Positions 35,370-44,859 of a stretch of DNA of 46,300 nucleotides are shown one piece after another. This DNA comes from Acidithiobacillus ferriphilus. Its GTDB lineage: Bacteria > Pseudomonadota > Gammaproteobacteria > Acidithiobacillales > Acidithiobacillaceae. The stretch spans positions 1-46,300 of the forward strand of contig NZ_JAAZTY010000004.1 of NCBI RefSeq assembly GCF_018854775.1, in the 5' to 3' direction. Each line of letters begins with the position of its first letter. Positions within the stretch are counted from its first letter, which is position 1. Below the pieces are notes generated by a model. The model was not told where the DNA came from. It did not search any database and saw only the letters and a list, made by a program, of their open reading frames with translations. A program made the translations under genes and the position numbers.

Positions 35370-36535
35370 AAAGCATACCCTCCAGAAAAGGTTCCCCACT
35401 GACGGCAGCTAGGGCAGCGCCAATAGTACTGAGGACTTTGATAACCACAGGACTGGCAATAAAAAACTGCCGGCTCCACCGCCAGTCTTCTCACCGCTAC
35501 TGCCATAACTGGGTACAACGCAGGCTCTGGCGCATCGGGATCCAATTCCAGCAAAACCTGCATCACTCGCATATCTGGCTGCCGCAACAGAACATGTCTT
35601 AAATATGCCGTCGCCGCAGGGGTTCCTTCAACCACCTGCAAGGCATGCGCCAGAAGCTTTACGGCCAGCGGCGAATTGCACATCTTCAACAGGCGCTCTC
35701 GCGTTACCTGCACATCCGTGTCGTTCGCAGCATATCGTAAAACGCTCAGAAAGGGTTGCAAAATAAGCAGAACCACAGACTCTACCGGGGAATCAAGGAG
35801 TTTTTCCCAAAGGCTTAGCGCAGCACCCCAGTCCTGCCGATCGAAGGCGATGCGTCCGCCAATCACCAAGGCCCGCGGATTTTCTGGGTCTTCCTTGCGG
35901 GCCGATTCCAAAAAAACCTTTGCCTGCTTTGCCTCTCCTGCGAGCAGCGATTGCTCGGCCAGTTCACCATAGAGCATGGCGATCACGGGACGCTGGCCAC
36001 GCGCCCCTGCTTTAGATAAGCGCTGACGAACCGCGATAGACTGCATCCATTCACTGCCCAGTTCGTACAGTTCGGCAAGCGTGGCAAGGCCCTCTAGATG
36101 ATCAGGTTGACGATCCAGTAACTCTTTAAGGATGGATTCCGCTCGATCAAGGATCCCCGCCTTGAGGTAATCCTGGGCGATCTCGAAAAGCACGCTTTGC
36201 CGCAAATCGGGCGCCAGTGCTGGCTGCTCAAGAAGGTGCTGATGTACCCGCAAGGCACGTTCCAGTTCTCCGCGCCGCCGAAAGAGGCGCCCTAGGGCGA
36301 GCAAAATATCAACACTCTCCGGGTGTTGCCGTAACGCATCCAAAAAAACTTCTACCGCTTCATCATTGCGCTCACTGAGAAGATGGTTGAGTCCCTGAAT
36401 ATAAATTTCGGGAATCGTGTCAGAGGTACCCAACGCAGATTTTCTGTAAGAGGTAATCCGACCAACCCATACACCCAGAGCAATCGCCACAAGCAAAACG
36501 AGGGCGACAAGCATATACACGCCAGAGGCCGTCAA
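35366..36535 (-). CDS. lapB: LapB (YciM), lipopolysaccharide assembly protein
   Basis: The 389-residue protein has an N-terminal membrane anchor (about 8-26), a long series of TPR helices and a C-terminal rubredoxin-like metal site ([20 protein letters not shown]). LapB works with FtsH to control LpxC and so lipopolysaccharide synthesis. The frame can start at a TTG right after the ihfB stop (AAGG upstream) or at the ATG at 36514, which fits the usual N-terminus. It abuts ihfB without lapA between, unlike many relatives. Its stop overlaps pyrF. Confidence 0.92.
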   Translation of the reverse strand: MTASGVYMLVALVLLVAIALGVWVGRITSYRKSALGTSDTIPEIYIQGLNHLLSERNDEAVEVFLDALRQHPESVDILLALGRLFRRRGELERALRVHQHLLEQPALAPDLRQSVLFEIAQDYLKAGILDRAESILKELLDRQPDHLEGLATLAELYELGSEWMQSIAVRQRLSKAGARGQRPVIAMLYGELAEQSLLAGEAKQAKVFLESARKEDPENPRALVIGGRIAFDRQDWGAALSLWEKLLDSPVESVVLLILQPFLSVLRYAANDTDVQVTRERLLKMCNSPLAVKLLAHALQVVEGTPAATAYLRHVLLRQPDMRVMQVLLELDPDAPEPALYPVMAVAVRRLAVEPAVFYCQSCGYQSPQYYWRCPSCRQWGTFSGGYAL

Positions 36536-36841
36536 TTAGACCTTGCCACCCACGACCACTTCAGGATAATCAACCTGCTCACGAAGTTCCTTACCCGGTT
36601 TGAAATGCGGAACCCGTTTTTCGGGCACCAGCACAGGCTCTCCCGTTTTCGGATTACGCCCCTGCTTGGTAGGACGCACATGCATGGAAAAACTTCCAAA
36701 ACCACGAATTTCAATGCGTTCACCCTCAGCCAACGCATCGCTCAGATAATCGAGCATCTGGCGGGTAGCCATTTCAATATCACGCACACTCAGATGCGGA
36801 TATTGTGCACTGATGTTTTTGATCAATTCTGATTTAGTCAT
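36536..36841 (-). CDS. ihfB: Integration host factor beta subunit
   Basis: This 101-residue HU/IHF-family protein starts [18 protein letters not shown] and contains [29 protein letters not shown] and [12 protein letters not shown], typical of IHF-beta. With IHF-alpha it bends DNA sharply at specific sites. It follows rpsA by 164 bp and abuts lapB, the common rpsA-ihfB-lap order. The ribosome site is weak (AAGAAG). Confidence 0.95.
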   Translation of the reverse strand: MTKSELIKNISAQYPHLSVRDIEMATRQMLDYLSDALAEGERIEIRGFGSFSMHVRPTKQGRNPKTGEPVLVPEKRVPHFKPGKELREQVDYPEVVVGGKV

Positions 36842-36960
36842 AGTTTATTAGCTTCTTAACAAAGAAATGGTGAACTGACAGGGTATTGCAAGATTAAACA
36901 AGCAAGCGGCAGGTTGACGCTCCAGAAAACGCCCTCACCTGACGCCACCTCATTCACCCT

Positions 36961-36992
36961 CCCCTCCCGACCAACATCAAGACCGGGAGGGG
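36961..36992 (-). terminator. GC-rich hairpin downstream of rpsA
   Basis: CCCCTCCCG (36961-36969) and CGGGAGGGG (36984-36992) form a perfect 9-bp stem with a 14-base loop, 14 bp past the rpsA stop. No T run follows on the minus strand, so it may be a partial terminator or a stabilising 3' structure for the abundant rpsA mRNA. The remaining 36842-36960 shows no clear ihfB promoter. Confidence 0.55.
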
Positions 36993-37005
36993 GAGAGGGT
37001 CGCTC

Positions 37006-38712
37006 TTAACTATCTTCTTCCTGCTTACGCTTGAGCTGTTCTTTAATCAGATCGCCCAGACTGGTGGTGCCCGTCGCTGCACTACGCGCATATTGCTGCA
37101 CCGCGGCCGCCTGGTCTTCCTGAGAAACAGCCGTATCATGCGCCTTGGTGCTGAGGGTCAAGGTGCGGTTCTTGCGATCGACCATCGCAATGGCGACCTC
37201 GATTTTATCCCCGGCGGCCAAGGTCTGACCACGACCCAACTCGCGCTGGGGGAGGAATCCTTCGACGCCTTCACCAAGACGGATTTCGGCGCCGCGGCCA
37301 TCCACCGAGATGACTTCACCTTCGACCAGGGCGCCCTTTTCATTGGCCACCACAAACTGGATGAACGGATCGGTTTCCATCTGCTTGATACCAAGGCTGA
37401 TACGCTCCCGCTCCGGGTCGATACTCAGGACAACCGCATCCAACGTATCCCCCTTTTTGAAATCCCGCACGGCTTCCTCGCCGGTACGGTCCCAGGCCAG
37501 ATCGGACAAGTGGATCAGTCCGTCGATACCGCCATCCAGACCGACAAACACACCGAAATCGGTAATGCTCTTGATCTGACCGGAAACACGATCGCCCTTC
37601 TGGAAGTTCTGCGCGAAGTCGTCCCAGGGGTTGGGCAGACACTGCTTGATGCCCAGCGAAATACGGCGACGCTCTTCGTCGATATCGAGGATCATCACTT
37701 CAACTTCCTGACCTACGTGCAACGCTTTGGCCGGATTTATGTTTTTGTTGGTCCAATCGATTTCGGAAACATGCACCAGGCCTTCGACACCTTCTTCGAT
37801 TTCGACGAACGCGCCATAATCCGTAACGTTGGTGACCTTACCGAAAATACGGGTGGCCTCCGGATAACGGCGGGCGATATCGCGCCAAGGATCTTCGCCC
37901 AACTGCTTCATACCAAGAGAGATACGACCGCGCTCGCGATCGAACTTGAGGACCAGGACACGCACCTCGCCGCCCACGGTAACCACCTCGCTGGGATGTT
38001 TGACCCGGCGCCAGCCCATATCGGTGATATGCAGCAGGCCGTCGATACCACCGAGGTCGATGAACGCACCGTAATCGGTAAGATTTTTGACCACGCCCTC
38101 CAGGATGGCGCCTTCCTGAATGCTTTCCAACAGTGCGCCACGTTCCACACTTTGTTCCTGCTCGACCACCGCGCGGCGGGAAACCACCACATTGTTGCGC
38201 TTACGGTCCAGCTTGATGATCTTCATCTCCAGGTCTTTGCCTTCGAGATAGGCGACATCCCGTACCGGACGCACATCAACCAGGGAGCCAGGCAGGAAGG
38301 CACGCACACCGTCGACGCTGACCGTAAAACCACCCTTTACCTTGCCGGTAAGGAAGCCATGCACCACCGCGTTGTCGTTGAAGGATTTTTCCAGATCGAC
38401 CCAAGTCTTGGCGCGGCGAGCCTTTTCACGGGAAAGGCGGGTCTCGCCCATGCCGTCTTCCACCAACTCCAGACAAACCTCTACCGAGTCGCCGACCTTC
38501 ACCTCTATCTCCCCTTCCGCATTGCGGAACTGTTCGGCGGGGATCGGTCCTTCAGACTTGAGACCCACATCGACGATGACAAAGTCGTTATCGACGCGCG
38601 TCACGATGCCGGTAAGCAACTCGCCAGGTTTGAGGCCCTGGGTGCTCTGGCTTTCTTCAAACATCTCGGCAAAACTGGGTTCAACAAGCATTTCAGCGTT
38701 AGGGGTGGTCAT
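37006..38712 (-). CDS. rpsA: 30S ribosomal protein S1
   Basis: This 568-residue protein has six S1/OB-fold repeats, recognisable by recurring segments such as [38 protein letters not shown] and [19 protein letters not shown]1 binds mRNA leaders and helps 30S subunits start on weak ribosome sites. Its own ATG lacks a proper Shine-Dalgarno (GAGG about 13 bases away), as for E. coli rpsA, which is autoregulated. A TATAAT hexamer at 38730-38735 lies close upstream but lacks a -35. cmk precedes it by 78 bp, as is usual. Confidence 0.98.
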   Translation of the reverse strand: MTTPNAEMLVEPSFAEMFEESQSTQGLKPGELLTGIVTRVDNDFVIVDVGLKSEGPIPAEQFRNAEGEIEVKVGDSVEVCLELVEDGMGETRLSREKARRAKTWVDLEKSFNDNAVVHGFLTGKVKGGFTVSVDGVRAFLPGSLVDVRPVRDVAYLEGKDLEMKIIKLDRKRNNVVVSRRAVVEQEQSVERGALLESIQEGAILEGVVKNLTDYGAFIDLGGIDGLLHITDMGWRRVKHPSEVVTVGGEVRVLVLKFDRERGRISLGMKQLGEDPWRDIARRYPEATRIFGKVTNVTDYGAFVEIEEGVEGLVHVSEIDWTNKNINPAKALHVGQEVEVMILDIDEERRRISLGIKQCLPNPWDDFAQNFQKGDRVSGQIKSITDFGVFVGLDGGIDGLIHLSDLAWDRTGEEAVRDFKKGDTLDAVVLSIDPERERISLGIKQMETDPFIQFVVANEKGALVEGEVISVDGRGAEIRLGEGVEGFLPQRELGRGQTLAAGDKIEVAIAMVDRKNRTLTLSTKAHDTAVSQEDQAAAVQQYARSAATGTTSLGDLIKEQLKRKQEEDS

Positions 38713-38790
38713 AAATTTCAGTAGGCCTCATTATACCGGGTACGCCATGGGCGCCCCTTGAATCACTGCTCGATGCCATAAATGGCGGTT

Positions 38791-39471
38791 TCAATTTTCC
38801 TGCAAAGCCGATTGAACCCAGCTTTGCAGGACCCTGTATGTGTCGGAAACACTTTGTTCACTGGTATCCAGGAGGCGCGCATCGGGCGCGGGCCGGAGCG
38901 GTGCCACGCTACGCTGCTGATCCCGGGCATCGCGTTCCGCAATTTCCGCCACAACTGTGGCGAGACTAGCACTAATACCCTGTTCCATCAACTGATTCAG
39001 ACGCCGTTTGCCCCGTTCTTCGGCCCTGGCGGTCAGAAACACCTTGAGCGGTGCGTTCGGGAAAACCACGGTCCCCATATCTCGACCATCGGCTACCAAT
39101 CCCGGCGCCTGGCGAAAATCCCGCTGACGCTGCAATAAGGCCGCTCGCACCGCAGGAATGGCGGCAATCTGAGAAGTCAGGGCACTGATTTCTGGGCTGC
39201 GGATTTCCGCATCGACCAGTTCTCCCGCGAGCAGAACATGTGTTTCGTCGGCGCCCCCCCGAAAGCTCAGGGGCAACGTGCGCGCCAGTTCGGATAAAGC
39301 CACGGCCTTGTCCGCAGACAGCCCGGCACGCTGTGCCGCCAGCGCCAACGTCCGATAAATAGCACCACTGTCCAAAAGATGCCAACCCAGATCACGGGCC
39401 AAAAGACGGCTCAGCGTGCCCTTACCAACCCCGCCGGGACCATCCAATGTGATGACGGGAATGCCACTCAT
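38791..39471 (-). CDS. cmk: Cytidylate kinase
   Basis: Cmk phosphorylates CMP and dCMP with ATP. The 226-residue P-loop kinase has ITLDGPGGVGKGTLSRLLA, the CMP-binding LLDSGAIYRTLALAA and the signature VADGRDMGTVVFP. It overlaps the aroA stop by 4 bp. Its last codons lie in a large inverted repeat (38799-38830). The aroA-cmk-rpsA order is common in gammaproteobacteria. Confidence 0.97.
   Translation of the reverse strand: MSGIPVITLDGPGGVGKGTLSRLLARDLGWHLLDSGAIYRTLALAAQRAGLSADKAVALSELARTLPLSFRGGADETHVLLAGELVDAEIRSPEISALTSQIAAIPAVRAALLQRQRDFRQAPGLVADGRDMGTVVFPNAPLKVFLTARAEERGKRRLNQLMEQGISASLATVVAEIAERDARDQQRSVAPLRPAPDARLLDTSEQSVSDTYRVLQSWVQSALQEN
38799..38830. repeat. Perfect 10-bp inverted repeat spanning the cmk 3' end
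   Basis: CCTGCAAAGC (38799-38808) and GCTTTGCAGG (38821-38830) are exact reverse complements with a 12-base loop. It lies in the last cmk codons, about 90 bp before the rpsA start. On the minus strand AAAATTG follows rather than a T run, so it is not a standard terminator; it may protect or attenuate the cmk-rpsA transcript. Confidence 0.6.
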
Positions 39472-40769
39472 GCGCCCACCACCTCCAGCAACAGCCCGGC
39501 TTGATGCGCCAGAGCGGGAAAGTTTGGAAAAGACGTAGCCACATTGGCACAGTCGAGGATTTCGATATCACCTTGCGCCACCAGTGCCGCCATGGCAAAG
39601 GCCATCGCGATACGATGATCCCCCTGACTGTTTATACGACCACCCTGTAGAAGCGATCCGTTGATAATGGCCCCATCCGCGCGCTCCTCTACAATAACAC
39701 CCATTGCACGCAGGCCACTAGCCATCACCGCAATACGATCGCTTTCCTTCACACGGAGCTCTTCAGCGCCGGTAATCACGGTCTGCCCCTTAGCACACGC
39801 CGCGGCGATGAACAGCGCAGGAAATTCATCAATAGCCAGCGGTACCAAATGGGCAGGAATGGCAATGCCCTGCAACTGCGCATAGCGAACGCGGATATCG
39901 GCAACCGGCTCACCGCCCACTACGCGCAGCGCGGTGAGATCAATCCGGGCGCCCATACGGGTGAGGATTTCAATGATGCCGGTGCGCGTCGGATTGATAC
40001 CTACACCTTCCAGGGTGAGATCGGAACCCGGCGCGATGGTGGCGCCGAGCAGGAAGAACGCTGCCGAAGAAATATCGCCCGGCACCTGCAGCGACTGCCC
40101 GTGCAACTGGCCACCGCTGCGCAGACAGGCGCGTGGACCCTGACGCTCCACCGGGTAGCCGAAACCTTGCAGCATCCGCTCGCTGTGATCACGGGTGGGC
40201 GCGGGTTCCGTCACGCAGGTCTGACCTTCGGCATACAACCCCGCCAGCAGGATGGCGGATTTGACTTGGGCACTGGCCATCGGCAGGGCATAGTCGATGC
40301 CGTGCAGGGGTCGCCCGTGAATCTGCAAGGGCGCCTTACCGTCCTGGGCGGCAATTTCCGCGCCCATGGTGGCCAATGGCCTTAACACCCGACCCATAGG
40401 CCGCTGCTGCAGACTGGCATCACCTATCAGAGTACTCGGGAAATTTTGACCGGCCAACACACCTGCCAGGAGACGCATTGCCGTACCGGAGTTCCCGCAA
40501 TCCAATGGTACACCGGGTGCCCGTAATCCATATAGACCGACACCTTGTATACGCAAGTGCCCGCGATCCGGTCCTTGCATCTCTACACCCATGGTGCGAA
40601 AGGCGGCGATAGTAGCGAGCACATCGGCACCTTCCAGCAGTCCCTCTACTTCCGTCACCCCTTCAGCAAGCGCACCAAGAATAACAGCGCGATGGGAAAT
40701 GGATTTGTCGCCGGGGACCGGGAAACGACCTTTGAGTTGACTGCCGGGATGGACGAGATATCGGGTCAT
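39468..40769 (-). CDS. aroA: 3-phosphoshikimate 1-carboxyvinyltransferase (EPSP synthase), class II-like
   Basis: AroA joins shikimate 3-phosphate and PEP to give EPSP. The 433-residue protein has PGDKSISHRAV, GDASLQQRPMGRV, EELRVKESDR and GDHRIAMAFAM. It carries the four short motifs used to define class II enzymes (CP4 type): GDKS, SAQVK, RDHSE and NPTR. Where CP4 has Ala in the PEP-site loop, this protein has Gly95 in GNSGTAMRL, as glyphosate-sensitive enzymes do. It starts 4 bp after tyrA and overlaps cmk by 4 bp. Confidence 0.97.
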   Translation of the reverse strand: MTRYLVHPGSQLKGRFPVPGDKSISHRAVILGALAEGVTEVEGLLEGADVLATIAAFRTMGVEMQGPDRGHLRIQGVGLYGLRAPGVPLDCGNSGTAMRLLAGVLAGQNFPSTLIGDASLQQRPMGRVLRPLATMGAEIAAQDGKAPLQIHGRPLHGIDYALPMASAQVKSAILLAGLYAEGQTCVTEPAPTRDHSERMLQGFGYPVERQGPRACLRSGGQLHGQSLQVPGDISSAAFFLLGATIAPGSDLTLEGVGINPTRTGIIEILTRMGARIDLTALRVVGGEPVADIRVRYAQLQGIAIPAHLVPLAIDEFPALFIAAACAKGQTVITGAEELRVKESDRIAVMASGLRAMGVIVEERADGAIINGSLLQGGRINSQGDHRIAMAFAMAALVAQGDIEILDCANVATSFPNFPALAHQAGLLLEVVGA

Positions 40770-40772
40770 GAT

Positions 40773-41648
40773 TCAGGGATGCACCGGAGGAAATTGAAAT
40801 TGTTGACGACAATCGCGACCGCGCTCCAGCAGGGCTCGCAGGGCGCTCCTGTCACCCCCTGCGAGTATCTGCTCGACATTGCCGAGGGTTTTTTGCAAAG
40901 CTTGCAGATGCTGTCCGATGATTGCGCGATTCTCCCAAAGGATGGCTGCCCAGAGATCGGGGTCAGAGGCCGCTATTCGGGTAAAGTCGCGGAGCCCTCC
41001 GCCAGCAAGATCACGCAGCGCAGGGGCCTGATCATCCAGGCCAGCCATGTAGGCAAAGGCGAGTAAGTGGGGCAAATGACTGGTCGCAGCCAGCGCTTGA
41101 TCATGGGCCTCCGGCGTCATTTGCGAAACAGTCGCACCGAGGCCCTGCCAAAAGCCGCTTAAAGCGTCTACCGCATTAGGCGCCTGTCCCGGCAACGGCG
41201 TCAGGATGACACGCGTCCCTTGATAAAGGCTCTCCCGCGCCGCTGCAAATCCGGCTTTTTCTCCGCCAACCACGGGATGCCCGGCGATGAAGCGATCTCC
41301 CAGCAACTGATGACCCAATTGCGCTATCGGAGCTTTGATGCTGGCGACGTCGCTGACCAACACCTCTGCAGATATATGACGCGCCAATTCCGGCAACTGC
41401 TGCAAGATGATTTGCGGAGGGGTAGCCAGCAGGACCAGGTCGGTATCTCGCAGCGCCGATTTCAACTGATGGGTCAGACTGATCCGCCATTGCTTCGCCG
41501 CAGGTTCCATGCGCTGAACCGCCGCCGCATCTGCGACCACCCCCACCAGCGATCCAGCGAACCCCCTGCTGCGCAGAGCTTTAGCGACGCTCCCGCCCAT
41601 GAGGCCAAGGCCGACAATAATGATGCGCTGGAAAGGCGTGTCTGACAT
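40773..41648 (-). CDS. tyrA: Prephenate dehydrogenase
   Basis: TyrA oxidatively decarboxylates prephenate (or arogenate) toward tyrosine. I start at the ATG at 41648 (MSDTPFQRIIIVGLG), which lies just past the aroF stop; an upstream start would sit inside aroF. The 291-residue protein has the NAD(P)-binding GLGLMGGSVAKAL and the conserved VSDVASIK, GHPVVGGEKAG and SHLPHLLAF segments. It has no ACT domain at the C-terminus. The ribosome site is weak, so coupling to aroF is likely. Confidence 0.95.
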   Translation of the reverse strand: MSDTPFQRIIIVGLGLMGGSVAKALRSRGFAGSLVGVVADAAAVQRMEPAAKQWRISLTHQLKSALRDTDLVLLATPPQIILQQLPELARHISAEVLVSDVASIKAPIAQLGHQLLGDRFIAGHPVVGGEKAGFAAARESLYQGTRVILTPLPGQAPNAVDALSGFWQGLGATVSQMTPEAHDQALAATSHLPHLLAFAYMAGLDDQAPALRDLAGGGLRDFTRIAASDPDLWAAILWENRAIIGQHLQALQKTLGNVEQILAGGDRSALRALLERGRDCRQQFQFPPVHP

Positions 41649-41649
41649 G

Positions 41650-42666
41650 CTAGAGTTCGCGACCGATGGCCTCGGCGATTCTACGCAAATCACCCATCAA
41701 CGTCATGAGTTGCTGCGGACTCAAGGCCTGATCGGCATCGCACCAGGCTTCTTCGGGACAGGGATGCGACTCCACCAGCAAGCCATCCGCACCGGCGGCG
41801 ATGGCGGCCTTGGACAATTGCGGTACGAGCCAGGCCTTGCCGCCAGCGTGACTGGGATCGACGATAACCGGCAAGTGCGTCTCCCGCTTAAGAACCGGAA
41901 TAGCGGTGACGTCAAGGACATTACGATAGGCCGTCTCAAAGGTGCGAATACCGCGCTCGGCGAAGATAATCCGGTGATTACCGTGAGCAGCGATATATTC
42001 AGCCGCCATGAGCCATTCCTTAATGGTGGCGCTCAGGCCGCGCTTGAGTATGATCGGCACATCCAGACGCCCGACCTCTTTGAGGAGATCGAAGTTCTGC
42101 ATGTTGCGCGTGCCGATCTGAATGATGTCCACTCCTTTTTCTAGGAAAAGATCAATCTTGCGGACATCCATCAGTTCGGTGACGATGGGCAGACCGACCG
42201 CATCGGCGGCGGACCGAAAATAATCCAGACCTTCATCGCCCACGCCTTGGAAGGTGTAGGGACTGGTGCGGGGTTTGAAAGCTCCGCCGCGCATCAGACG
42301 GCAGCCTGCCGCCTTGACGGCCTCCGCAGAGCTACGCATCTGCTCCGGTGTTTCGACCGAACAGGGGCCAGCGATCACTTGAATCTGCTTGCCACCGATG
42401 GGGATACCACGCACCTCGATCACCGTATCGGTGGATTTGAACTCGCGGCTCACGAGCTTGTAGGGCTTTAGAATAGGCATGACCTGTTCCACGGCGGGCA
42501 AGGATTCCAGCGCTCCCTCAGGCAACAACCGCTCATCTCCTAACAAACCGACCACGGTGCGCTCGGAACCGGTACTGACCATGGGCTGCAGGCCAAACTG
42601 GCGGATACGCTCCAGCAAGTGCTCCATCTGCTCTGCGGTAGCTTGTGGTTTAACAATGACGATCAT
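41650..42666 (-). CDS. aroF: DAHP synthase, type I-beta with N-terminal regulatory domain
   Basis: This enzyme condenses PEP and erythrose 4-phosphate, the entry step of the shikimate pathway. The 338-residue protein has a ferredoxin-like N-domain (about 1-70, MIVIVKPQATAEQMEHLLERI), known in the Thermotoga-type enzyme to bind Tyr or Phe. The TIM-barrel core has AGPCSVE (metal Cys), RGGAFKPRTSPYTFQG, LKRGLSAT and VDPSHAGGK (metal His). Its ATG lies 4 bp after the hisC stop. The presence of the regulatory domain suggests feedback control at the protein level. Confidence 0.95.
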   Translation of the reverse strand: MIVIVKPQATAEQMEHLLERIRQFGLQPMVSTGSERTVVGLLGDERLLPEGALESLPAVEQVMPILKPYKLVSREFKSTDTVIEVRGIPIGGKQIQVIAGPCSVETPEQMRSSAEAVKAAGCRLMRGGAFKPRTSPYTFQGVGDEGLDYFRSAADAVGLPIVTELMDVRKIDLFLEKGVDIIQIGTRNMQNFDLLKEVGRLDVPIILKRGLSATIKEWLMAAEYIAAHGNHRIIFAERGIRTFETAYRNVLDVTAIPVLKRETHLPVIVDPSHAGGKAWLVPQLSKAAIAAGADGLLVESHPCPEEAWCDADQALSPQQLMTLMGDLRRIAEAIGREL

Positions 42667-42670
42667 GGGA

Positions 42671-43768
42671 TTACAGGACCTCGCCCAGCATTTTTAGAAA
42701 GCGTTGATTTTCCACCGGCAGGCCAACACTGACTCGCAGATGATCCGGCATGCCGTAAGGGGTCAACGGCCGGATGATCACACCCCGCTGCAACAGCGCG
42801 TCATAGACGCGCTGTCCACCCCCTGGTACGGCAAAGGCCGTAAAGTTGCCTGCAGGCGGCAAGATTGTCAATCCAAGATTATGTAATCCGTCGCGGAGGG
42901 TCACCATCCCCTGGTGATTGTTGGCCAAGGTAGCCCGCAGATGAGCGAGGTCCGTGAGCGCAGCGTGCGCTGCCACCTGCGCCAAGGTATTGACATTGAA
43001 TGGCTGACGAACCCGCTCCAGCACTGCTATCAGGTCGGGGTGGCCAATGCCGTAACCGCAACGCAGGCCTGCCAGCCCATAGGCCTTAGAAAAGGTCCGG
43101 GTAAGCATCAAATTACCGAAGCGTCGCAGCCAGTGCTTACCGTCGGGATAATCCGCGGCATCCATCAGTTCCAGATAAGCCTCATCCAGCACCACCAGGG
43201 CATGCGAGGGTACACTGTCGATGAAGGTCTCCAGCGCCGCCGCGGTAAGGTACGTACCCGTGGGATTATTGGGATTGGCGATAAAAACCAGCCGGGTTTG
43301 TGCGTTGAGCAGACCGGCCATGGCCTCCAGGTCATGACCGTAGTTCCGCGCCGGGGCAATCCGCACGGTCGCTCCACTCGCTTGCGCAGCAATGGCATAA
43401 GCAGCAAAGGCGTACTGTGAAACAATTACCTCGGTACCCGGCCCGGCAAAGGCGCGCACGGCAAACTCCACCACCTGATCGGAACCGTTGCCGAAGATAA
43501 ATTGCCTGGGGTCCAGATCCAACTGACGCGCCAGCAACGCGCGTAACTCCGGCGCTGATCCCTCGGGATACAAGGCCAGGGTAGGCAGCGCCGCACGAAT
43601 AGCCGCCAGCGCCATGGGACCCGGCCCCAACGGATTTTCATTGGAAGCCAGCTTGATGGCATCACGGATGCCCTGTTCCCGTTCCAGTTCCGCCAAGGGC
43701 TTACCCGGCTGATAAGGACGCAAATCGGACACCCCCGCTGCCGCATATTCCAGATATTTATTGCACAT
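42671..43768 (-). CDS. hisC: Histidinol-phosphate aminotransferase family (HisC-like)
   Basis: The 365-residue PLP enzyme (fold type I) starts at the ATG at 43768, which overlaps the pheA stop as TAATG; a longer in-frame version would lie inside pheA. Motifs are KLASNENPLGPGP, NPNNPTGT, VVLDEAYLE and the PLP lysine Lys228 in RTFSKAYGLAGLRCGY. HisC makes histidinol phosphate. In clusters between pheA and tyrA the paralogue often serves aromatic transamination of prephenate or phenylpyruvate, so dual use is plausible. Confidence 0.93.
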   Translation of the reverse strand: MCNKYLEYAAAGVSDLRPYQPGKPLAELEREQGIRDAIKLASNENPLGPGPMALAAIRAALPTLALYPEGSAPELRALLARQLDLDPRQFIFGNGSDQVVEFAVRAFAGPGTEVIVSQYAFAAYAIAAQASGATVRIAPARNYGHDLEAMAGLLNAQTRLVFIANPNNPTGTYLTAAALETFIDSVPSHALVVLDEAYLELMDAADYPDGKHWLRRFGNLMLTRTFSKAYGLAGLRCGYGIGHPDLIAVLERVRQPFNVNTLAQVAAHAALTDLAHLRATLANNHQGMVTLRDGLHNLGLTILPPAGNFTAFAVPGGGQRVYDALLQRGVIIRPLTPYGMPDHLRVSVGLPVENQRFLKMLGEVL

Positions 43769-44844
43769 TAAAATACCGCCCTGGGATAACTGCCGAGGCA
43801 GCGATAGAAAGACGCCTGTTGCGCGAGGGCATCCAGCACCGGTGCAATGGCGGCATCCTGACAATGACCGAGCAGATCGAGATAAAAGATGTATTCCCAG
43901 ATGGCCGAGCGCGCCGGTCGCGACTCAATGCGCGTGAGGCTGATCCCCGCACTGGCCAATGGTGACAGCAGCGCATGCAGGCTCCCCGGACGATTGGCCG
44001 CGGCGACCACCAGACTGGTCTTGTCGTTCCCGGTGGAACGGGTACTGATCTTACCGATCACCCAAAAGCGCGTGGTGTTCTCGGGATTGTCTTCAATACC
44101 CGCAGCCAGAATATCAAGGCCGTAAGCTTCCGCAGCCACCGTAGTGGAAATAGCACCACCTTCGGCATCCGCCGCTGCTCGTTCAGCCGCCACAGCATTG
44201 CTGGAGACATCCACCAATTGCACCCGCGGCAGATGTGCCGCAAGCCACTGGCGACACTGGGCACGGGTCTGGTAGTGCACATAGACGCGCTGGATCGTAT
44301 CCATAGAGCATTTAGCCACCAGATTATGGACGATACGTAACTGCACCTCACCGCAAATATGCAGCGGATAATCCAACAGCAGATCGAGGCTGAGGTTGAC
44401 GGAGCCCTCAGTGCTGTTTTCCACCGGCACCACGCCGAAGCGGACCTGATCACTGTCTACCAGACGGAAAATCTCGGCAATGCCTGCCGTCGGCTGAAAT
44501 ACCGCAGCCCGCCCGAAATGCTTTTGCGCCGCCATTTGCGAGAAGGTACCTGCCGGGCCGAGGTAAGCCACCTGTAACGGCTCTTCCAGGGCCAGACCAG
44601 CAGAAATGATTTCGCGGAAGATAGTGGCAATTTGCTCCGCAGAAAAGGGTCCCGGATTCTCCGCCATCACCCGGCGAAGAATCTCCGACTCCCGGTCGGG
44701 ATAATAAAAATTCGTCTCGTCAGCGGCACGCTTCACTGCACCGACCTCAGCGGCCAGGCGGCCCCGCTCCGCCAGCAACTGGAGGATTTGTGCATCCACC
44801 TGATCAATGACCCCGCGCAATTCGGGAAGCGTTCGTACACTCAC
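43768..44844 (-). CDS. pheA: Chorismate mutase/prephenate dehydratase (P-protein)
   Basis: This bifunctional enzyme converts chorismate to prephenate and on to phenylpyruvate. The 358 residues comprise a helical chorismate mutase (about 1-90, LRGVIDQVDAQILQLLAERG), a prephenate dehydratase (about 92-270, VAYLGPAGTFSQMAA, VPVENSTEGSVN, TTRFWVIGK) and an ACT domain (about 280-358, RPGSLHALLSPLASAGISLTRIESRP) for Phe feedback. The GTG start has GGAGG about ten bases upstream. It precedes hisC with a 1-bp overlap. Confidence 0.97.
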   Translation of the reverse strand: MSVRTLPELRGVIDQVDAQILQLLAERGRLAAEVGAVKRAADETNFYYPDRESEILRRVMAENPGPFSAEQIATIFREIISAGLALEEPLQVAYLGPAGTFSQMAAQKHFGRAAVFQPTAGIAEIFRLVDSDQVRFGVVPVENSTEGSVNLSLDLLLDYPLHICGEVQLRIVHNLVAKCSMDTIQRVYVHYQTRAQCRQWLAAHLPRVQLVDVSSNAVAAERAAADAEGGAISTTVAAEAYGLDILAAGIEDNPENTTRFWVIGKISTRSTGNDKTSLVVAAANRPGSLHALLSPLASAGISLTRIESRPARSAIWEYIFYLDLLGHCQDAAIAPVLDALAQQASFYRCLGSYPRAVF

Positions 44845-44859
44845 GGATAAGGTGCCTCC

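Noticed and set aside
37093-38724. Open frame of 543 codons antisense to rpsA
   Set aside because: It is a codon-bias shadow of the repeated S1 gene, with no ribosome site and no recognisable domain.
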